Below are positions 1 through 7,954 of a stretch of 64,000 nucleotides of DNA, piece after piece. Each line of letters opens with the position of its first letter. Position 1 is the stretch's first letter. Source of the stretch: Collinsella aerofaciens (GTDB lineage Bacteria > Actinomycetota > Coriobacteriia > Coriobacteriales > Coriobacteriaceae); NCBI RefSeq assembly GCF_015553355.1, contig NZ_JADNGN010000004.1:30624-94623 (forward strand), given 5' to 3'. Made by a program: the position numbers and the translations under genes. The notes under the pieces are model-generated. The model was given only the letters and a program-made list of their open reading frames with translations, was not told the origin of the DNA and did not search any database.

Positions 1-1154
1 AGACCCCGATGTTTGAGATTGCCGACCTGGTGCACGACGGCGAGCGCGTCGTCGTGGCACCCGGCGGTGCCGGCGGTCTGGGCAACACGCACTTTGTGAC
101 GTCGGTGCGTCGCGCTCCGGCCTTTGCCCAGTTGGGCGAACCGGCCGAGGAGCACTGGATCGAGCTCGAGATGAAGCTTATGGCCGATGCCGCGCTCGTG
201 GGCTTTCCCTCCGTGGGTAAGTCATCGCTCATCGCGCGCATGAGTGCCGCCCGTCCCAAGATTGCTGACTACCCGTTTACCACGCTCGTGCCGAACCTCG
301 GCATGGTGCGTGCCGGCGAATATTCTTACGTCGTTGCCGACGTCCCCGGTCTCATCGAGGGCGCGAGCGAGGGCAAGGGCCTGGGTCACCAGTTCCTGCG
401 CCACATTGAGCGTACGGCCCTAATCATGCATGTCGTCGACATGACGGGTGGTTTTGAGGATCGCGATCCGGTCGAGGACTATCGCATCATCAACCGCGAG
501 CTCGAGCAGTATGGCGCCGAGCTTTCGGAGCGTCCGCAGATCGTTGTTGCCAACAAGTGCGACGCGCCGGGCACGGCCGATAAGATTGCCGACCTCAAGC
601 GCGCAGCGCTCGACGATGGACATATGTTCTTTGCCGTGTCTGCCGTGACGGGCGCCGGCCTCAACACGCTGATGCTTGCCGTGGGCGAGCAGGTGGCTAA
701 GCTGCGCGCCGAGTTGGCTGTCTCCGATGAGCCGGTCGTTCTGCGCGACGATGAATGGGAGCGCCGCCGCCTGCAGCGCGAGAAGCGTTTCCGCATTGTC
801 CAGGAAGAGCCCGGTGCCTTCCGCGTGGTCGGTCGTGCCATCGAGCGCATGGTCATCCAGACCGACTGGGAAAACGAGGAAGCCGTCATTTACCTGCAGC
901 ATAAGTTTGCGCGTATGGGTGTTGACGATGCCCTCGAGAAGGCCGGTTGCCGTGCGGGCGACGAGGTCCGCATTTGCCAGCGCGCCTTTGACTTTGAGGG
1001 TGCCGAGGACTTCTCGGAATACGAGGAGCTCGAGGATGCTGGCGAGGACGTTGCCGTTGAAGCCATTGACGTGGCCGATGCTGCGGATGAGGGCGTCGAG
1101 GTTGTCGATGCGGCGGATGCCGCGGGCGATGCCGAGACCTCGGAGGGCGAGTAA
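1..1154 (+). CDS. obgE: GTPase Obg (5' end outside window)
   Basis: Ribosome-associated GTPase acting in late 50S assembly and stress control. The reading frame is open from base 3, so roughly the first 80-100 residues of the glycine-rich Obg fold are missing; the end of that fold (APGGAGGLGN) is visible. Counting from the Met at base 9, the P-loop GFPSVGKSS is at about 65-73, the switch DVPG at 111-114 and NKCD near 185. A C-terminal OCT-like domain follows, then a strongly acidic Asp/Glu/Ala tail of about 45 residues. It is followed after 3 nt by nadD, in the usual obg-nadD-yqeK-rsfS order. Confidence 0.97.
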   Translation, partial: TPMFEIADLVHDGERVVVAPGGAGGLGNTHFVTSVRRAPAFAQLGEPAEEHWIELEMKLMADAALVGFPSVGKSSLIARMSAARPKIADYPFTTLVPNLGMVRAGEYSYVVADVPGLIEGASEGKGLGHQFLRHIERTALIMHVVDMTGGFEDRDPVEDYRIINRELEQYGAELSERPQIVVANKCDAPGTADKIADLKRAALDDGHMFFAVSAVTGAGLNTLMLAVGEQVAKLRAELAVSDEPVVLRDDEWERRRLQREKRFRIVQEEPGAFRVVGRAIERMVIQTDWENEEAVIYLQHKFARMGVDDALEKAGCRAGDEVRICQRAFDFEGAEDFSEYEELEDAGEDVAVEAIDVADAADEGVEVVDAADAAGDAETSEGE

Positions 1155-1157
1155 GCC

Positions 1158-1835
1158 ATGTCGCTGCGCGGTGGAATCGGTCTGCCCGAGCTTCCTCTAG
1201 AGGACGGGCGGGAGTTTAGGCTCGGCATTATGGGCGGCACATTCGACCCGATTCATTACGGGCACTTGGTGACTGCCGAGCAGGCACGCGAGTCGCTCGA
1301 CTTGGACGCTGTGCTCTTTATGCCGGCGGGCTCTCCTGCCTTTAAGCTTGACAAGCCGGTGACGCCTGCCGAGGACCGTTATGCCATGACGGTCCTCGCC
1401 ACCGCCGCGAACCCGGCCTTTTTGGCGAGCCGGTTCGAGATCGACCGTCCGGGCGTAACCTATACGGCCGATACGCTTCATGCCCTTCGCGACTTTTACC
1501 CGCCGCAGGTAAAGCTCTACTTTATTACGGGCGCCGACGCGATTATCGATATTGTGACCTGGCATGATGCCGAACGAATTGCTGAGCTTGCTACCTTTAT
1601 TGCGGCGACGCGACCGGGCTTTGATATCGATACGGCGCGTGCCCGAATCAAAGAGTCGGGGCTGCCGTTCGACGTGCGCTATATTCAGATTCCGGCGCTG
1701 GCGATCAGCTCGACGAACATTCGCAAGCGTGTTGCCCGCGGTATGAGCGTGCGCTATCTTACGAGCGAGTCCGTGCTCGGCTACATTCGCAAACGCAGGC
1801 TATATGCCGATTTGGGCCAAGAAGATTTTGAGTGA
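1158..1835 (+). CDS. nadD: nicotinate-nucleotide adenylyltransferase
   Basis: Cytosolic enzyme that joins ATP and nicotinate mononucleotide to give deamido-NAD, the penultimate NAD step. The nucleotidyltransferase signature GGTFDPIHYGH is at residues 26-36 and the second motif ISSTNIRKR is near the C-terminus. Length 225 aa is normal, with about 20 extra residues before the first strand. The ATG lies 3 nt after the obgE stop, so the pair is surely co-transcribed; an internal Met at residue 25 is inside the first beta strand and is not a plausible start. Confidence 0.96.
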   Translation: MSLRGGIGLPELPLEDGREFRLGIMGGTFDPIHYGHLVTAEQARESLDLDAVLFMPAGSPAFKLDKPVTPAEDRYAMTVLATAANPAFLASRFEIDRPGVTYTADTLHALRDFYPPQVKLYFITGADAIIDIVTWHDAERIAELATFIAATRPGFDIDTARARIKESGLPFDVRYIQIPALAISSTNIRKRVARGMSVRYLTSESVLGYIRKRRLYADLGQEDFE

Positions 1836-1847
1836 TGGGGGTCTACG

Positions 1848-2456
1848 TTGTCGGTAGAGGATCAGTTTGAGGGCGATGAGCGCGCGCTGCTCAAGCGCAT
1901 TCAAGAGCTGCTCGATGTTCGCATGAAGGATAAGCGCAAGCGCTATGTGCATTCGCTGGGTGTTGCCGAGACCGCACTTCATCTGGCCGAGGTCTACGGC
2001 GTCGACCGCTTTGATGCCGCTGCCGCCGGTCTGATCCATGACTGGGACAAAGTGCTCTCCGACGACGAGCTGGTCACGCGCGCTCTGCATTACGGCATTA
2101 AGATTGCCGGCTCTCCGTCTGCCGCGACGCCGCTTTTGCATGGCCCGGTTGCCGCCTATGAGCTTCCGCAGCTTTTTCCCGAGCTGTCGCCGGCGGTCTT
2201 TCAGGCTGTCGACCGTCACACCGTGGGCGCCTGCGACATGACGCCGCTCGATATGGTGGTCTTTGTGGCCGATGCCATCGAGCCCAACCGCCACGGCGAC
2301 TATGCGCATGCGCTGCGTAAGATGGTGGGGGAGTCGACGCTAGATGAGTTGTTCTTCTCCTGTTTTGCGCAGGGTCTGGTCTATGTGATCCAGTCCGGGC
2401 GCTATCTTTATCCCACGGCTATTACGATTTACAACCATTACGCCCAGCTGCGCTAG
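1848..2456 (+). CDS. yqeK: HD-domain hydrolase, YqeK family (symmetrical Ap4A hydrolase)
   Basis: YqeK proteins split diadenosine tetraphosphate symmetrically into two ADP. The 202-aa product has the family's conserved histidine H35 (YVHSLGVAE), the HD pair H64-D65 (IHDWDK) and a later PVAAYELP segment. The start is TTG at 1848, preceded by a GGGGG ribosome binding stretch in the gap after nadD. The nadD-yqeK-rsfS arrangement is conserved in Gram-positive bacteria and supports the call. Function is taken from the family and not from any local feature. Confidence 0.9.
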   Translation: MSVEDQFEGDERALLKRIQELLDVRMKDKRKRYVHSLGVAETALHLAEVYGVDRFDAAAAGLIHDWDKVLSDDELVTRALHYGIKIAGSPSAATPLLHGPVAAYELPQLFPELSPAVFQAVDRHTVGACDMTPLDMVVFVADAIEPNRHGDYAHALRKMVGESTLDELFFSCFAQGLVYVIQSGRYLYPTAITIYNHYAQLR

Positions 2457-2483
2457 CTCGGGCTGTCTAGAAAGAGGTATTCC

Positions 2484-2939
2484 ATGGCCGACGAGACCAT
2501 GACCGACGAGCAGATTCTTGAAGGTGTGGAGCACAAGAGCTTCGCCGCCACGTCCGACCGCACTGCCGCCTCGCTGTCCGCGAGCGGTGTCGCCGCCGAG
2601 GATGTCGCCCGCGCCGCCGCGCAGGCCGCCTACGACAAGAAGGGCGAGGACGTTCAGGTGCTCGACCTGACCGAGCTTTCCGACGTATGCGACTACTTTG
2701 TGCTTGCCACCGGTACCAACAACCGCCAGGTCGATTCTATCGTCGACGAGATCGAGGAGAAGGTCGCCGAGGCTTGCGGCGAGCACCCGTTCTCCATCGA
2801 GGGTCGCGAGCAGAAGACCTGGATGCTCATGGACTACGGTTCGGTTGTCGTCCACGTCTTCACTCCCGAAGCCCGCGACTTCTACCGCCTAGAAAAGCTC
2901 TGGGGCGACGCCCCCCAGCTCCCCCTCAACCTCCTCTAG
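2484..2939 (+). CDS. rsfS: ribosomal silencing factor RsfS
   Basis: Binds ribosomal protein uL14 on the 50S subunit and blocks subunit joining when nutrients are short. The RsfS core (former DUF143) covers about residues 38-145, with the typical segments DLTELSDVCDYFVLATG and EGREQKTWMLMDYGSVVVHVF. A 35-40 residue Ala/Glu-rich N-terminal extension is not part of the core. AAAGAGG stands before the ATG. It is the last gene of the obgE operon: a palindromic repeat begins on its stop codon and a strong terminator follows. Confidence 0.94.
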   Translation: MADETMTDEQILEGVEHKSFAATSDRTAASLSASGVAAEDVARAAAQAAYDKKGEDVQVLDLTELSDVCDYFVLATGTNNRQVDSIVDEIEEKVAEACGEHPFSIEGREQKTWMLMDYGSVVVHVFTPEARDFYRLEKLWGDAPQLPLNLL

Positions 2940-2970
2940 TAGCTCATTTGGGACGGGGCTTTTTAGCTAC
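2939..2970. repeat. 32-nt GTAG...CTAC palindromic element, copy A
   Basis: The ends GTAGCT and AGCTAC pair as a 6-bp stem around a 20-nt loop (CATTTGGGACGGGGCTTTTT). A second copy in inverse orientation lies at 10971-11002 with 27 of 32 positions identical. One stem pair differs by a compensatory change (C-G here, T-A there). The core CTCATTTGGGAC also occurs in the inverted repeats of the Y1 transposase element at 35004-36055. The first G overlaps the rsfS stop codon. Confidence 0.6.
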
Positions 2971-2982
2971 CTTCTACCGTTC

Positions 2983-3025
2983 GCCGGGCAGTTGCATCAC
3001 TCGCAGCTGCCCGGCTTTCTTTTTG
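2983..3025 (+). terminator. rho-independent terminator after rsfS
   Basis: GCCGGGCAG and CTGCCCGGC pair perfectly, extended by TTGC/GCAG pairing around a short loop, followed by TTTCTTTTT. It closes the obgE-nadD-yqeK-rsfS operon just before the convergent dinB gene. Confidence 0.85.
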
Positions 3026-3034
3026 CCTTAGGGA

Positions 3035-4288
3035 CTAATCGTTGAAGCGGGATTGGCGGCCGAAGGATAGGGCGGTGTCGCCGAATTTGTCTCGGACGGC
3101 GTCGATGGCGACGGAGAGGTCGCGTCGGTCGCTGGATTGGGCCCCGCGGTCATCGACTTCGCAGAACAGGTCAGTCTGGATGCCGCCCTGATGGTCAAAG
3201 TCGCTCATGCCGATGCCTGCTAAGCGCACGTGCATTCCTTCCTGCCAGATGTTGTCGAGCAGTTCGAGTGCAACCGCCACGAAGATGTTCTCATCGTCGG
3301 TCGGATGAGGCAGCCGGCGCTGTGCCGAGCGACCGTTTCCATACGAATACTTGAGCTTGAGCGTCACCGTGGCGCCCGTCAGCCCCTGACGGCGCAGGCG
3401 GCGTCCCACTGACTCTCCCAACAGCGCAATCGCCGCCTCAATATCCCCGCGCTCAGTCAAATCTTTTGCAAAGGTGCGCTCATTGCTGACCGACTTGACC
3501 TCGCGCTCTTCATCGAGACTCGTGACTTCGGAAATTTCGAGTCCCAGCGCACGCTGGCGCATGCGTTCGCCGTTGACGCCAAAAATAGAGGCCAAGGTGG
3601 ATTCCGGTGCACGTGATAGCTCGCCGAGGGTGTAGATGCGCATGCGGCGCAGTCGCTCCTCGGCCGAGCGCCCGATGCCGCTCATGGCAGATACCGGCAG
3701 CGCGGCCAAAAAGCGCTGCTCGGTTCCGGGGCGCACGATGGTCAGCCCAAACGGCTTATCCCGCTCGCTTGCGATCTTTGCGACCGTCTTGTTGCAGCCC
3801 ACGCCAATGGAGCAGGTCACTCCCAGCGCTGCCACGCGGTCGCTTATACGCCGCGCAACCAGCAGCGGGTCTTCGGGCGCAAAGCGACCCGGTGTGATAT
3901 CGATAAAGGCTTCGTCGATGGATACGCGCTCAACGCGCGGGGTCTCGTCGGCGAGAATCGCCATGACCTGCGCGCTCACCTCGCGGTAGCGATCAAAGTG
4001 CCCGTGCGTCCAAATGGCTTGCGGGCACAAGCGCCGCGCCTCGGCCGAGGCCATGGCAGAGTGCACGCCAAAGCGACGCGCCTCATACGAACACGTGGAC
4101 ACGACGCCGCGCGAATCGGCGTCTCCACCTACGATGAGCGGCTTTCCGCGCCATTCGGGATGATCGAGCATCTCCACGCTCGCAAAAAACGCATCGAGGT
4201 CCATGAGGCCCACCGCCGGACCCGTCCAGGGAGGCGGCGTGACGCCCATGGCATCCTCATAACCGTATGTATGTTCGCGTCTTTCCAT
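3035..4288 (-). CDS. dinB: DNA polymerase IV (Y family)
   Basis: Error-prone translesion polymerase. The palm motif MDLDAFFASVE (residues 29-39) carries the first catalytic Asp; SIDEAF (123-128) carries the Asp-Glu pair. An HhH segment (SGIGRSAEERLR) and the little-finger domain follow. At 417 aa it is slightly longer than usual, with about 25 extra N-terminal residues and a short C-terminal extension. The start ATG has no ribosome binding site; a TATACT -10 box ends 6 nt upstream, so the mRNA may be leaderless. No SOS box was identified. Confidence 0.94.
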   Translation of the reverse strand: MERREHTYGYEDAMGVTPPPWTGPAVGLMDLDAFFASVEMLDHPEWRGKPLIVGGDADSRGVVSTCSYEARRFGVHSAMASAEARRLCPQAIWTHGHFDRYREVSAQVMAILADETPRVERVSIDEAFIDITPGRFAPEDPLLVARRISDRVAALGVTCSIGVGCNKTVAKIASERDKPFGLTIVRPGTEQRFLAALPVSAMSGIGRSAEERLRRMRIYTLGELSRAPESTLASIFGVNGERMRQRALGLEISEVTSLDEEREVKSVSNERTFAKDLTERGDIEAAIALLGESVGRRLRRQGLTGATVTLKLKYSYGNGRSAQRRLPHPTDDENIFVAVALELLDNIWQEGMHVRLAGIGMSDFDHQGGIQTDLFCEVDDRGAQSSDRRDLSVAIDAVRDKFGDTALSFGRQSRFND

Positions 4289-4294
4289 GTCATG

Positions 4295-4300
4295 AGTATA
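4295..4300 (-). promoter_or_regulatory. candidate -10 box of dinB
   Basis: On the minus strand TATACT is followed by six bases and then the dinB ATG. Transcription would start at or next to the A of the ATG. The -35 region is weak. Confidence 0.45.
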
Positions 4301-4332
4301 CCGCGCAGCTCATGTGGGGTGCGTGTATGTGC

Positions 4333-4360
4333 TTGCAAATCCCGAATTCTTGTCTAAGAT
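4333..4360 (+). promoter_or_regulatory. candidate promoter P1 of the rpsP operon
   Basis: TTGCAA (4333-4338) and TAAGAT (4355-4360) are 16 nt apart. This gives a leader of about 120 nt before rpsP. A second candidate lies closer to the gene. Confidence 0.5.
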
Positions 4361-4404
4361 ATGGATTTGCCCTCGACTACACCGAAGAAGTTGGTCTCAC
4401 GGAC

Positions 4405-4433
4405 TTCACCTGCCCGCGTCGATGGCGTATTAT
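4405..4433 (+). promoter_or_regulatory. candidate promoter P2 of the rpsP operon
   Basis: TTCACC (4405-4410) and TATTAT (4428-4433) are separated by 17 nt, about 57 bp before the rpsP start codon. Confidence 0.5.
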
Positions 4434-4489
4434 GTTCAACTGTTTGTTTGTAGTTGCAGCCTAAAGCTGCTTGGTTGGAGGAGTTTCCT

Positions 4490-4831
4490 TTGGCAGTCAA
4501 GATTCGCCTTGCTCGTCACGGCGCTAAGAAGCGTCCGTACTACCGTGTCGTCGTCGCCGATTCCCGCGCCCCGCGTGACGGTCGTATCATCGAGGAGGTT
4601 GGCCGCTACAACCCGATGACCGCCCCCAAGACCATCAACCTCGACCTCGAGAAGATCGCCGACTGGCAGTCCAAGGGCGCTCAGCTCACCGACGCCGTCG
4701 CCGCTCTGGTCAAGGCCGCCAACGAGGGCGAGAAGACCGAGACCGTCGTCAAGAAGTCCAAGAAGCAGCTCGCCAAAGAGGCCGAGGCCGCTAAGGCTGC
4801 CGCTGAGGCCGCTGAGGGCGCCGAGGAGTAA
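4490..4831 (+). CDS. rpsP: 30S ribosomal protein S16
   Basis: Small-subunit protein bS16. The start is TTG at 4490, placed 6 nt after a perfect GGAGGAG, giving the canonical N-terminus [18 protein letters not shown]; an upstream in-frame ATG would add 12 residues that do not belong to the family. The core ends near residue 80, and a Lys/Ala/Glu-rich tail of about 30 residues brings the length to 113 aa, longer than the usual 80-90. It heads rpsP-khpA-rimM-trmD-lepB. Confidence 0.97.
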   Translation: MAVKIRLARHGAKKRPYYRVVVADSRAPRDGRIIEEVGRYNPMTAPKTINLDLEKIADWQSKGAQLTDAVAALVKAANEGEKTETVVKKSKKQLAKEAEAAKAAAEAAEGAEE

Positions 4832-4834
4832 ATC

Positions 4835-5119
4835 GTGCCTGAGGTTGACGCTGCACAGCTCGAGGGTGAGGCAATGCTCTCAGATCGCATCGCCGATCTC
4901 GTCGAATATCTCGTTGTTCAGATCGTCGACGACCCGGATTCCGTGAGCCTTGAGGTCATCGATGGTGACGACGCCTCTACGATTGAGGTTTCGGTCGCCG
5001 AGGATGACGTCGCTAAGGTCATCGGCCGTCGTGGTCGTACCATCAAGGCCATTCGCACGCTCGCCCGTGCACTGGCCGCTCGCCTCGACACTGCTGTCGA
5101 GGTAGAGGTTCTGGGCTAG
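4835..5119 (+). CDS. khpA: RNA-binding KH protein KhpA
   Basis: Small single-KH protein of the KhpA/YlqC family, RNA chaperone partner of KhpB, found between rpsP and rimM in Gram-positive bacteria. The KH GxxG loop is GRRG at residues 64-67. The GTG at 4835 uses the GAGGAG in the last codons of rpsP; an internal ATG at 4874 would give a protein closer to the usual 75-80 aa, so the start is uncertain. Only 3 nt separate it from rpsP. Confidence 0.9.
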   Translation: MPEVDAAQLEGEAMLSDRIADLVEYLVVQIVDDPDSVSLEVIDGDDASTIEVSVAEDDVAKVIGRRGRTIKAIRTLARALAARLDTAVEVEVLG

Positions 5120-5123
5120 GACC

Positions 5124-5645
5124 TTGAGGTCCCAGTACAAAAACATTGCCCGTGTGGTCAAGCCGCACGGAAGGAAGGGGGAGGTCCTCGCGCAGCCGCT
5201 GCGGGGGCTTCCTTCTGTATTAGAGCCGGGTATGCGCGTCGCCCTGACGCCGCCGGCGCTCAAGCGCGACCGCTTCTGCACGGTCGTGTCCGTCACCGAT
5301 ACGGGCGATGGCGATCTGGTCTCGTTTGAGGGCATTGACGACTTGACGGCCGCCGAGGGCATCACGGGATGCTACGTGCTGGCAAATCGTGACGACTTTG
5401 AGCTCGATTCGCTCGACGCCGCCTATACCGACCTGATGGGTCGCGAGGTGGTCGACGAGCGCTTCGGTTCGCTCGGCACGATCGTCGAGATCATGTCGAC
5501 GCCCGCTAACGATGTTTGGGTTGTCGAGGGCGATCGGTACGGCGAGGTACTGATTCCCGTGATCGAGCAGGTTGTGCTCGATCTTCCCGACACAGGAACA
5601 ATTTCCGTCCACGTTATGGACGGCTTGATCGATATGGACAAGTAG
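5124..5645 (+). CDS. rimM: ribosome maturation factor RimM
   Basis: Needed for processing of 16S rRNA and assembly of the 30S head, where it contacts S19. The 173-aa product has the N-terminal RimM barrel (ARVVKPHGRKGEVLAQPL) and the C-terminal PRC barrel (LMGREVVDERFGSLGTIVEI, then DVWVVEG and LIPVIEQVV). The start is TTG at 5124, 4 nt after the khpA stop. The neighbours rpsP, khpA and trmD are the standard context. Confidence 0.95.
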   Translation: MRSQYKNIARVVKPHGRKGEVLAQPLRGLPSVLEPGMRVALTPPALKRDRFCTVVSVTDTGDGDLVSFEGIDDLTAAEGITGCYVLANRDDFELDSLDAAYTDLMGREVVDERFGSLGTIVEIMSTPANDVWVVEGDRYGEVLIPVIEQVVLDLPDTGTISVHVMDGLIDMDK

Positions 5646-5655
5646 GGAGGACAAC

Positions 5656-6414
5656 ATGCTGATTGAGACCCTTTCGGTCTTTCCCGAGATGTTTGAGCCC
5701 GTCATGTCCACATCGATTTTGGGCCGCGCCCGCAAGGCCGGCCTTTTTGATTTTAAGGCGTATAACCTGCGCGACTGGACGCACGACCGCCATCGCACCG
5801 TCGATGACGAGCCGTACGGCGGCGGACAGGGCATGCTCATGAAGGTCGAGCCTATTGCCGAGGCCATCGAGGCCATTAGCGCAGAGGGTCCCAAGCCCAC
5901 TGTGGTGTTCTTTACCCCCTGTGGCGAGCCCTTTACGCAGCATGTGGCTGAGCGCCTGCTCAAAAGCGAGCGCCTGCTGTTTGTGTGCAGCCGTTACGAG
6001 GGCGTCGACGAGCGCGCGTATGCGTATGCCGACGAGCGTCTGTCGATCGGCGACTACGTGCTTACGGGCGGTGAACTTCCCGCTATGGTCGTTGCCGATG
6101 CCGTCGTGCGCCTCATTCCCGGCGCCCTTGGTGACGAGATGAGCAACGTCGACGAGTCGTTCTCGACCGCCGAGGACGGAGGCCTGCTCGAGTACGCGCA
6201 GTACACCCGCCCCGCCGAGTTCAACGGCGAGGGCGTGCCGCCGGTGCTCGTGAGTGGCGATCACGCCAAGGTTGACGCTTGGCGCCGCAAGAACGCCATC
6301 GAGCGCACCTGTCGCTGGCGTCCCGACTTGATCGAGACAGCGCGGCTCACGCCCGAGGAGCGCGCTTACGCGCAGGAGATTTTGGACGCTTCGTATTCGC
6401 AGAGCGAGGAGTGA
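5656..6414 (+). CDS. trmD: tRNA (guanine-N1-)-methyltransferase TrmD
   Basis: SAM-dependent enzyme that makes m1G37 in tRNAs reading CNN codons, preventing frameshifts. The SPOUT trefoil-knot core is present: EPYGGGQGMLMK, CSRYEGVDERA, LSIGDYVLTGGELPAM. Length 252 aa is typical. GGGAGG precedes the ATG. The lepB ribosome binding site lies inside its last codons, so the two are translationally close. Confidence 0.97.
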   Translation: MLIETLSVFPEMFEPVMSTSILGRARKAGLFDFKAYNLRDWTHDRHRTVDDEPYGGGQGMLMKVEPIAEAIEAISAEGPKPTVVFFTPCGEPFTQHVAERLLKSERLLFVCSRYEGVDERAYAYADERLSIGDYVLTGGELPAMVVADAVVRLIPGALGDEMSNVDESFSTAEDGGLLEYAQYTRPAEFNGEGVPPVLVSGDHAKVDAWRRKNAIERTCRWRPDLIETARLTPEERAYAQEILDASYSQSEE

Positions 6415-6416
6415 GA

Positions 6417-6980
6417 ATGGTTCCATCGCAGCATTCCGCGTTGAGGGGCGCTTTTGAGTGGATCGCGGTCATCGCGATCGCATTGGTCGCCACCTTCTTG
6501 ATTCGCTCGTTTGTGGTCGAGCCCTTTGTGGTGCCCACCGGCTCCATGGAGTCCACGATCGAGATTGGCGACCAGATCTTGGCGCAAAAGGTGAGCCTCG
6601 AGCTCGGCCAGCCTGTCAGCCAAGGCGATATCGTGGTGTTCCACAACCCCGATGGCACCTCCGAGCATGATGTTCTTGTCAAGCGTGTTATTGCCACGGC
6701 CGGCCAGACGGTCGACCTGCAGGATGGCAAGGTGGTCGTTGACGGCCAAGCGCTCGACGAGGACTATACGACGGGCATGAGCTGGCCACTTTCGGTCCAA
6801 GCACCCGGCACTCAGGTAAGCTATCCCTACACCGTTCCCGACGGGTGCGTGTGGGTGATGGGCGACAACCGCGAAAACTCTGCCGACTCACGCTACTTTG
6901 GTCCCGTCGATCGCTCTGATTTGATTGCTGTGGCACTCGTTCGCTACTGGCCGCTCAACCGCATCGGCGCTATCGACTAA
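6417..6980 (+). CDS. lepB: signal peptidase I
   Basis: Membrane-bound serine protease that removes signal peptides from exported proteins. One transmembrane helix spans about residues 14-33, and the catalytic dyad is Ser43 (PTGSMEST) with Lys89 (VLVKRVIA); the box GDNRENSADSR follows. The chosen ATG lies 2 nt after the trmD stop, with GAGGAG overlapping that stop. Length 188 aa is typical for Gram-positive enzymes. Confidence 0.95.
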   Translation: MVPSQHSALRGAFEWIAVIAIALVATFLIRSFVVEPFVVPTGSMESTIEIGDQILAQKVSLELGQPVSQGDIVVFHNPDGTSEHDVLVKRVIATAGQTVDLQDGKVVVDGQALDEDYTTGMSWPLSVQAPGTQVSYPYTVPDGCVWVMGDNRENSADSRYFGPVDRSDLIAVALVRYWPLNRIGAID

Positions 6981-6987
6981 AAACCGC

Positions 6988-6993
6988 TATAGT
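6988..6993 (+). promoter_or_regulatory. candidate -10 box before glyQ
   Basis: TATAGT lies in the 59-nt gap between lepB and glyQ. No good -35 was found, and no T-box leader fits in this space. Confidence 0.35.
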
Positions 6994-7039
6994 ACAGTAC
7001 CTAACCGTGTAATCGTTTCGACGAGGGGATATTAGAGGC

Positions 7040-7951
7040 ATGAACGCTTCATCGCTTTCCTTCCAAGACATCATCCTGCGCCTCCAGCAGTACTGGGGCG
7101 AGCAGGGCTGCGTCATTATGCAGCCCTATGACTCCGAGGTCGGTGCCGGTACCTTCCATACCGCGACCACGCTGCGCTCGCTCGGTCCCGCCGAGTGGCG
7201 CACCTGCTATGCGCAGCCTTGCCGCCGTCCCGCCGACGGCCGCTACGGCGAGAACCCCAACCGCATGCAGCACTACTATCAGTTCCAGGTGCTCATCAAG
7301 CCGTCGCCGGTCAACGCCCAGGAGCTCTACCTGGGGTCTCTTGCCGCCATTGGCCTGGACCCCAACGACCATGACGTCCGCTTTGTCGAGGACGACTGGG
7401 AGAGCCCGACGCTCGGCGCCTGGGGCCTTGGCTGGGAGGTCTGGCTCAACGGCATGGAGGTCACGCAGTTTACGTACTTCCAGCAGGTGGGCGGCATCGA
7501 GGTCGACCCCGTGCCCGTCGAGATCACCTATGGCCTGGAGCGTATCGCCATGTACGCTCAGGGCGTCAACTCCGTTTACGACCTGGTGTGGAGCTATCTG
7601 CCCGACGGAACGCCCATGACCTATGGCGACGTGTTCCTCGAGAACGAGCGCGAGTTCAGTGCCTATAACTTTGAGGTCGCCAACGTCGAGATGATGCGTC
7701 AGAAGTTTGACGACTACGAGGCCGAGTGCCACTCCTGCCTGGAGCGCAAGCTGCCGCTGCCGGCGTACGACTGTGTCATGAAGTGCAGCCACGCCTTCAA
7801 CCTGCTCGATGCCCGCGGCGCCCTGTCCGCAGTCGAGCGTGCCAACTACATCCTGCGCGTCCGCGCCGTCGCCAAGGCGTGCTGCGAGGCCTATATGGCC
7901 GAGGTCGCCGGAGTCAACGAGAATGCCGACCAGGAAGGCGAGGTGGCGTAA
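7040..7951 (+). CDS. glyQ: glycyl-tRNA synthetase alpha subunit
   Basis: Catalytic class II subunit of the bacterial alpha2beta2 glycyl-tRNA synthetase. It starts with the family block [19 protein letters not shown] and contains the motifs [17 protein letters not shown] and GLERIAMY. Length 303 aa is normal. GAGGGG precedes the ATG. glyS follows after 3 nt. The two-subunit form separates this organism from many Actinomycetota that use the single-chain enzyme. Confidence 0.98.
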   Translation: MNASSLSFQDIILRLQQYWGEQGCVIMQPYDSEVGAGTFHTATTLRSLGPAEWRTCYAQPCRRPADGRYGENPNRMQHYYQFQVLIKPSPVNAQELYLGSLAAIGLDPNDHDVRFVEDDWESPTLGAWGLGWEVWLNGMEVTQFTYFQQVGGIEVDPVPVEITYGLERIAMYAQGVNSVYDLVWSYLPDGTPMTYGDVFLENEREFSAYNFEVANVEMMRQKFDDYEAECHSCLERKLPLPAYDCVMKCSHAFNLLDARGALSAVERANYILRVRAVAKACCEAYMAEVAGVNENADQEGEVA

Positions 7952-7954
7952 GCC

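Noticed and set aside
4289-4330. LexA/SOS box before dinB
   Set aside because: No palindrome of the Gram-positive or E. coli SOS type overlaps the promoter.
7001-7039. T-box riboswitch before glyQS
   Set aside because: The gap after lepB is only 59 nt and shows no specifier stem or T-box sequence.
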